From contig NZ_JACHCN010000001.1 of NCBI RefSeq assembly GCF_014205795.1, forward strand, positions 124,001-188,000: DNA of 64,000 bases, given 5' to 3'. This document shows, one piece after another, positions 60,028-64,000 of the stretch. The notes beneath the pieces were generated by a model that saw only the letters and a list, made by a program, of their open reading frames with translations, ran no database searches and had not been told where the DNA came from. Position numbers and translations under genes: made by a program. Every line of letters starts with the position of its first letter. Position 1 is the stretch's first letter. This DNA comes from Rhodanobacter sp. MP7CTX1 (GTDB taxonomy: Bacteria; Pseudomonadota; Gammaproteobacteria; Xanthomonadales; Rhodanobacteraceae).

Positions 60028-61965
60028 ATGCCGATCGAGCATCGTCACACCGACACCGAGGCCTGCGCGCAGCACATTGCTGGCTGGCTGGGGCCTGATC
60101 TGCGCATCGCCGCGCCACTGGGACTGGGCAAGCCGCACGAGCTGCTCAACGCGCTTTATCAGCTCACGCTGAAGGACACGACACGGTCGCTACGCTTGTA
60201 CACCGCGCTATCGCTGGCGCGGCCACAACCGAAGCCAGGGCTGGAGGCGCGTTTTCTCGAGCCGTTCCTGCAGCGGCATTTCGGCGCCGACTACATCGAC
60301 CCGCAATACGCATTGGATCAGGCACGCGACGCGCTGCCATCGAATGTCGAAGTGCATGAGTTTTATCTGGAATCGGGTTCGATGCTGCATTCGGGCAGTG
60401 CCCAGCGCAACTACATCAGCCAGAACTACACCCATGTTGCGCGCGATCTGGTGATGCAGGACATCAATCTGCTGGTGCAGTTGGTGGCGCGGCGCGAGGG
60501 GCCCAACGGTGTGCATTACAGCCTGTCGTGCAACCCGGATCTGACGCTCGATTTTCTCAAACAGATGCATGTCGCCGGCAAGCAACGGCCGGTGTGCGTG
60601 GCGGTGGTGCATCCCGACCTGCCGTATTTGGGCGGTGCGGCCGAGGTGCCCGAAGACTATTTTGACCTGGAGTTGCGCCCGGCCACGTCCCCTCGATTGT
60701 TCGCGCTGCCACGGTTACCGGTCGATCTGGCCGAATACTCGCTGGGGCTGCATGCCAGTGCGCTGGTGAAGGACGGCGGATGCCTGGAGATCGGTATTGG
60801 CGCGCTGTCCGATGCGTTGGTCAAGGCGCTGCTGTTGCGTCAGCAGGACAACACCCTGTGGCGGAGTGCGCTGGCGGCGCTGGATCTCAGCGCCAGCACC
60901 CATACGCTGGCTGCATGGCTGGGCGGTCTCGCTCCATTCAAAGTGGGCCTGTACGGCGCCAGCGAAATGGTGATGGACGGCTTCATGCATCTACAGCGGG
61001 CAGATGTGCTGAGACGTCGAAGCTGGGACAACCTCGCGCTGGAACGCGCTTCCGCGGCTGGCCGTCTGGCTGACGATGTGCCGGGCGGCCACTATCTGCG
61101 CGGAGCTTTTTTCCTGGGCACGCGTGAACTGTACGAATGGTTGCAGGCCGCCGAAGCGAGCGATCCGGGCGCCATCGCTATGGGTCCGGTTTCCAACGTC
61201 AACCAGCTGTATGGCGATCATCAGGCACTGGCGATGCTGCAGCGTCGCGATGCGCGTTTCTTCAACACCTGCATGATGGCAACCCTGCTCGGTGCGGCGG
61301 TCTCCGATGGGTTGCAGGATGGTGAAGTAGTAAGCGGCGTCGGCGGCCAGTACAACTTCGTGGCGATGGCACACGAACTGCCCGGCGGCCGCTCGGTGCT
61401 CTTGCTGCGTTCGACCCGGAAAGTCCACGGCGGCATTGAAAGCAATATTCGCTGGAACTACGGACACACTACGATTCCACGTCATCTGCGCGATGTATTC
61501 GTCACCGAATACGGTGTTGCCGACCTGCGCGGCAAGAGTGATAACGAATGCATCGAGGCGATGCTGTCGATCTGTGACGCGCGCTTTCTGGATGCCCTTT
61601 GCGCCGAAGCAAAATCGCATCGCAAGCTGGCCGCGGACTTCGTCATACCCGAGGCATGGCGGCACCATCGTCCGGAACATCTACACGAGGCGTTGGCACC
61701 GCTGCGCCAGAAAGGGCTGTTACCGCCGTTTCCGTTCGGCAGCGATTTCACCGAAGTCGAGCAACGCCTGCTGCCGGCGCTGAACTGGCTGCAAGCATCG
61801 AGCAGCCACTGGCGCGGCAAACTCGGGCTGCTGCGTGCCCTTTGCCGGCCGGGGGCGGTGGCGGGAGGTGAGGGCGAGGCACTGGCGCGGATGGGTCTTA
61901 CCACGCCCGTAACCATGGCTGACCGTCTGCAACGCCGATTGCTCCAGGCGGGACTGCGACGCTGA
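60028..61965 (+). CDS. Acetyl-CoA hydrolase/transferase family protein
   Basis: The 645-residue CoA transferase family I protein has its N-terminal half about 1-330 (SRAAPLGLGKPHELLNALY-like start, HYSLSCNPDLTLD). The C-terminal acetyl-CoA hydrolase domain has VSNVNQLYGDHQA, VVSGVGGQYNFVAMA and VTEYGVADLRGKS. It is longer than succinyl-CoA:acetate transferases (about 500). The substrate acyl group is not clear. ATG 60028 (MPIEHRHTD) is chosen from several in-frame starts (59971, 60016) by the absence of family-like sequence upstream. Confidence 0.85.
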   Translation: MPIEHRHTDTEACAQHIAGWLGPDLRIAAPLGLGKPHELLNALYQLTLKDTTRSLRLYTALSLARPQPKPGLEARFLEPFLQRHFGADYIDPQYALDQARDALPSNVEVHEFYLESGSMLHSGSAQRNYISQNYTHVARDLVMQDINLLVQLVARREGPNGVHYSLSCNPDLTLDFLKQMHVAGKQRPVCVAVVHPDLPYLGGAAEVPEDYFDLELRPATSPRLFALPRLPVDLAEYSLGLHASALVKDGGCLEIGIGALSDALVKALLLRQQDNTLWRSALAALDLSASTHTLAAWLGGLAPFKVGLYGASEMVMDGFMHLQRADVLRRRSWDNLALERASAAGRLADDVPGGHYLRGAFFLGTRELYEWLQAAEASDPGAIAMGPVSNVNQLYGDHQALAMLQRRDARFFNTCMMATLLGAAVSDGLQDGEVVSGVGGQYNFVAMAHELPGGRSVLLLRSTRKVHGGIESNIRWNYGHTTIPRHLRDVFVTEYGVADLRGKSDNECIEAMLSICDARFLDALCAEAKSHRKLAADFVIPEAWRHHRPEHLHEALAPLRQKGLLPPFPFGSDFTEVEQRLLPALNWLQASSSHWRGKLGLLRALCRPGAVAGGEGEALARMGLTTPVTMADRLQRRLLQAGLRR

Positions 61966-62043
61966 AGTTGTAACCGTGCTTCGGCTATCCTTGCGGCTTC
62001 GCCGCCCCGTCATCGCGGCAGTACGATCCGGTCCAGCATTTTC

Positions 62044-63321
<1,278 letters not shown>

Positions 63322-63373
63322 TCGGGATGCTTTAAGGCACCAGCCGTACCACTTCTCCCAAAGCTTGCAGAGT

Positions 63374-63490
63374 TTCTTTGCTCCTTCCCCTGCTTGCAGG
63401 GGGAGGTCGGGAGGGGGGGAAGCTTTTGAACTTCGCGGCGAAGAGCGACCCCACCCCAGCCCTCCCCTGCAAGCAGGGGAGGGAGCACAG
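63374..63490. repeat. Dispersed composite palindrome, copy 3 (complete)
   Basis: Two inverted halves, each a CCCCTGC-TT-GCAGGGG type hairpin with G-rich flanks, are joined by GAAGCTTTTGAACTTCGCGG and AAGAGCG. This is the best preserved of three copies in the window. Confidence 0.75.
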
Positions 63491-63522
63491 CGGCAGAGCA
63501 AAGCGGCAGAGCAAAGCGGCAG
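63484..63522. repeat. Three 13-bp tandem repeats
   Basis: Units AGCACAGCGGCAG, AGCAAAGCGGCAG and AGCAAAGCGGCAG directly follow the palindrome. No function is apparent. Confidence 0.7.
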
Positions 63523-63578
63523 GGCACAGCAGCTTCGGGGGTGAATTGCTTACAGCGTGCGAATCGCGAGCTAGTCCA

Positions 63579-64000
63579 CTAGGTCATTGCGGGCTGGGCG
63601 GTGCATGACTGATACGCGCAGGCCACGATGGGCTGGGCCCACGCCGGGGTTGCGGCGATCGCCGCCGGGCTCACGGGAAACGTCACGTCGCTCCGGGCGA
63701 GTTCCAGCACAAGGTGAGGGCACGGCGTCAGGCCGTTCGTCGGATCAGCCTCGACACTGTTGTCATAGACACGCAAAGCCGTCACCCGCGGAATCAGACG
63801 CACCAGATTCTGCCGACTAGCCTGGTAGCGCTGCCGAATTTTCTCTTCGGGAATGTCGTGGCCACCCTTGCTCACCCGAGCCCGCACGCGGGCCAGATGG
63901 CGCTCGGGACTATCCAGTCCGCAATACCACACGAACAGCTCCAGACCGGCGTCGGTTGCCTCCAGCAGCAGCGCGGTCACGGTCTGTCCCCCGAGCGTGG
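63579..64000 (-). CDS. Zeta-toxin-like kinase/ATPase, C-terminal part (5' end outside window)
   Basis: The open frame enters from the right edge and ends at 63579, giving about 140 residues. LELFVWYCGLDSPERHLARVRARVSKGGHDIPEEKIRQRYQASRQNLVRLIP and RVYDNSVEADP match the C-terminal half of the COG4185/zeta-toxin group of P-loop kinases. The Walker A region would be upstream, outside the window. The start at GTG 63980 is not real because the family pattern continues beyond it (TLGGQTVTALLLEA). Whether it is part of a toxin-antitoxin pair cannot be seen. Confidence 0.72.
   Translation of the reverse strand, partial: TLGGQTVTALLLEATDAGLELFVWYCGLDSPERHLARVRARVSKGGHDIPEEKIRQRYQASRQNLVRLIPRVTALRVYDNSVEADPTNGLTPCPHLVLELARSDVTFPVSPAAIAATPAWAQPIVACAYQSCTAQPAMT

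Noticed and set aside
63484-63522. CRISPR-like array
   Set aside because: The units are 13-bp direct tandem repeats without spacers. No CRISPR array was seen anywhere in the window.

Overview
The window looks like chromosomal DNA of a high-GC gammaproteobacterium of the Xanthomonadales, probably near Rhodanobacter, Dyella or Frateuria. This rests on gene content and order: mltD-gloB-SAM methyltransferase-rnhA-dnaQ, rpoE-rseA-mucD-lepA-lepB-DUF4845-rnc-era-recO, nagZ-hpt-mtnP, and both FabI and FabV. The placement is an inference, since no database could be searched. Nearly all of it is dense housekeeping sequence. The accessory DNA is at the two edges.

Left edge (1-1951): the end of a T7-like prophage. 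The leftward gene is the N-terminal 540 residues of a single-subunit phage RNA polymerase, including the DxxGR motif and the catalytic Asp. Its leader holds a rho-independent terminator just before the ribosome binding site and a 70-bp dyad built on the octamer ACCTAAAG. The prophage stops at the 3' half of a tRNA-Leu(UAG), the displaced attachment-site half.

Positions 2041-11940: tig-clpP-clpX-lon (folding and proteolysis), hupB with tRNA-Val and tRNA-Asp, ppiD, and fabI on the other strand. Positions 12056-16859: lytic transglycosylase, gloB, methyltransferase, rnhA, dnaQ and a PP2C phosphatase. Positions 16860-21874: a repeat-bearing intergenic region, tRNA-Ser with an inverted copy of its own 3' end, ppsA and its divergent regulator ppsR, a DUF1249 gene and three tRNAs (Asp, Glu, Ala). 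Positions 22052-29266: a CPA2 antiporter, an FKBP isomerase, ugd-slyX-DUF2058 and a two-domain beta-oxidation enzyme.

Positions 29536-41895: an unrecognised 164-residue protein and a GGDEF/EAL protein with a degenerate receiver, then the sigma-E module with a consensus sigma-E promoter in front of rpoE, followed by translation and RNA genes. Positions 41892-49722: a receiver-Hpt protein, an AsmA/YdbH-like protein with a YdbL-like lipoprotein, rlmD, CYTH and the salvage cluster nagZ-hpt-mtnP. Positions 49879-63321: cold-shock protein, fabV, ABC exporter, YigZ-like and DUF1456 proteins, gamma-glutamyltransferase, YdcF-like protein, slipin, xseA, a CoA hydrolase/transferase and ispG.

Right edge: a complete copy of a dispersed palindromic repeat (other copies near 16984 and 54637), 13-bp tandem repeats and the end of a zeta-toxin-like kinase gene. 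The clearest unusual element is the T7-like prophage edge. Smaller leads are the unrecognised 164-residue protein, the possible YnbE-YdbL fusion and the tRNA-Ser inverted duplication.
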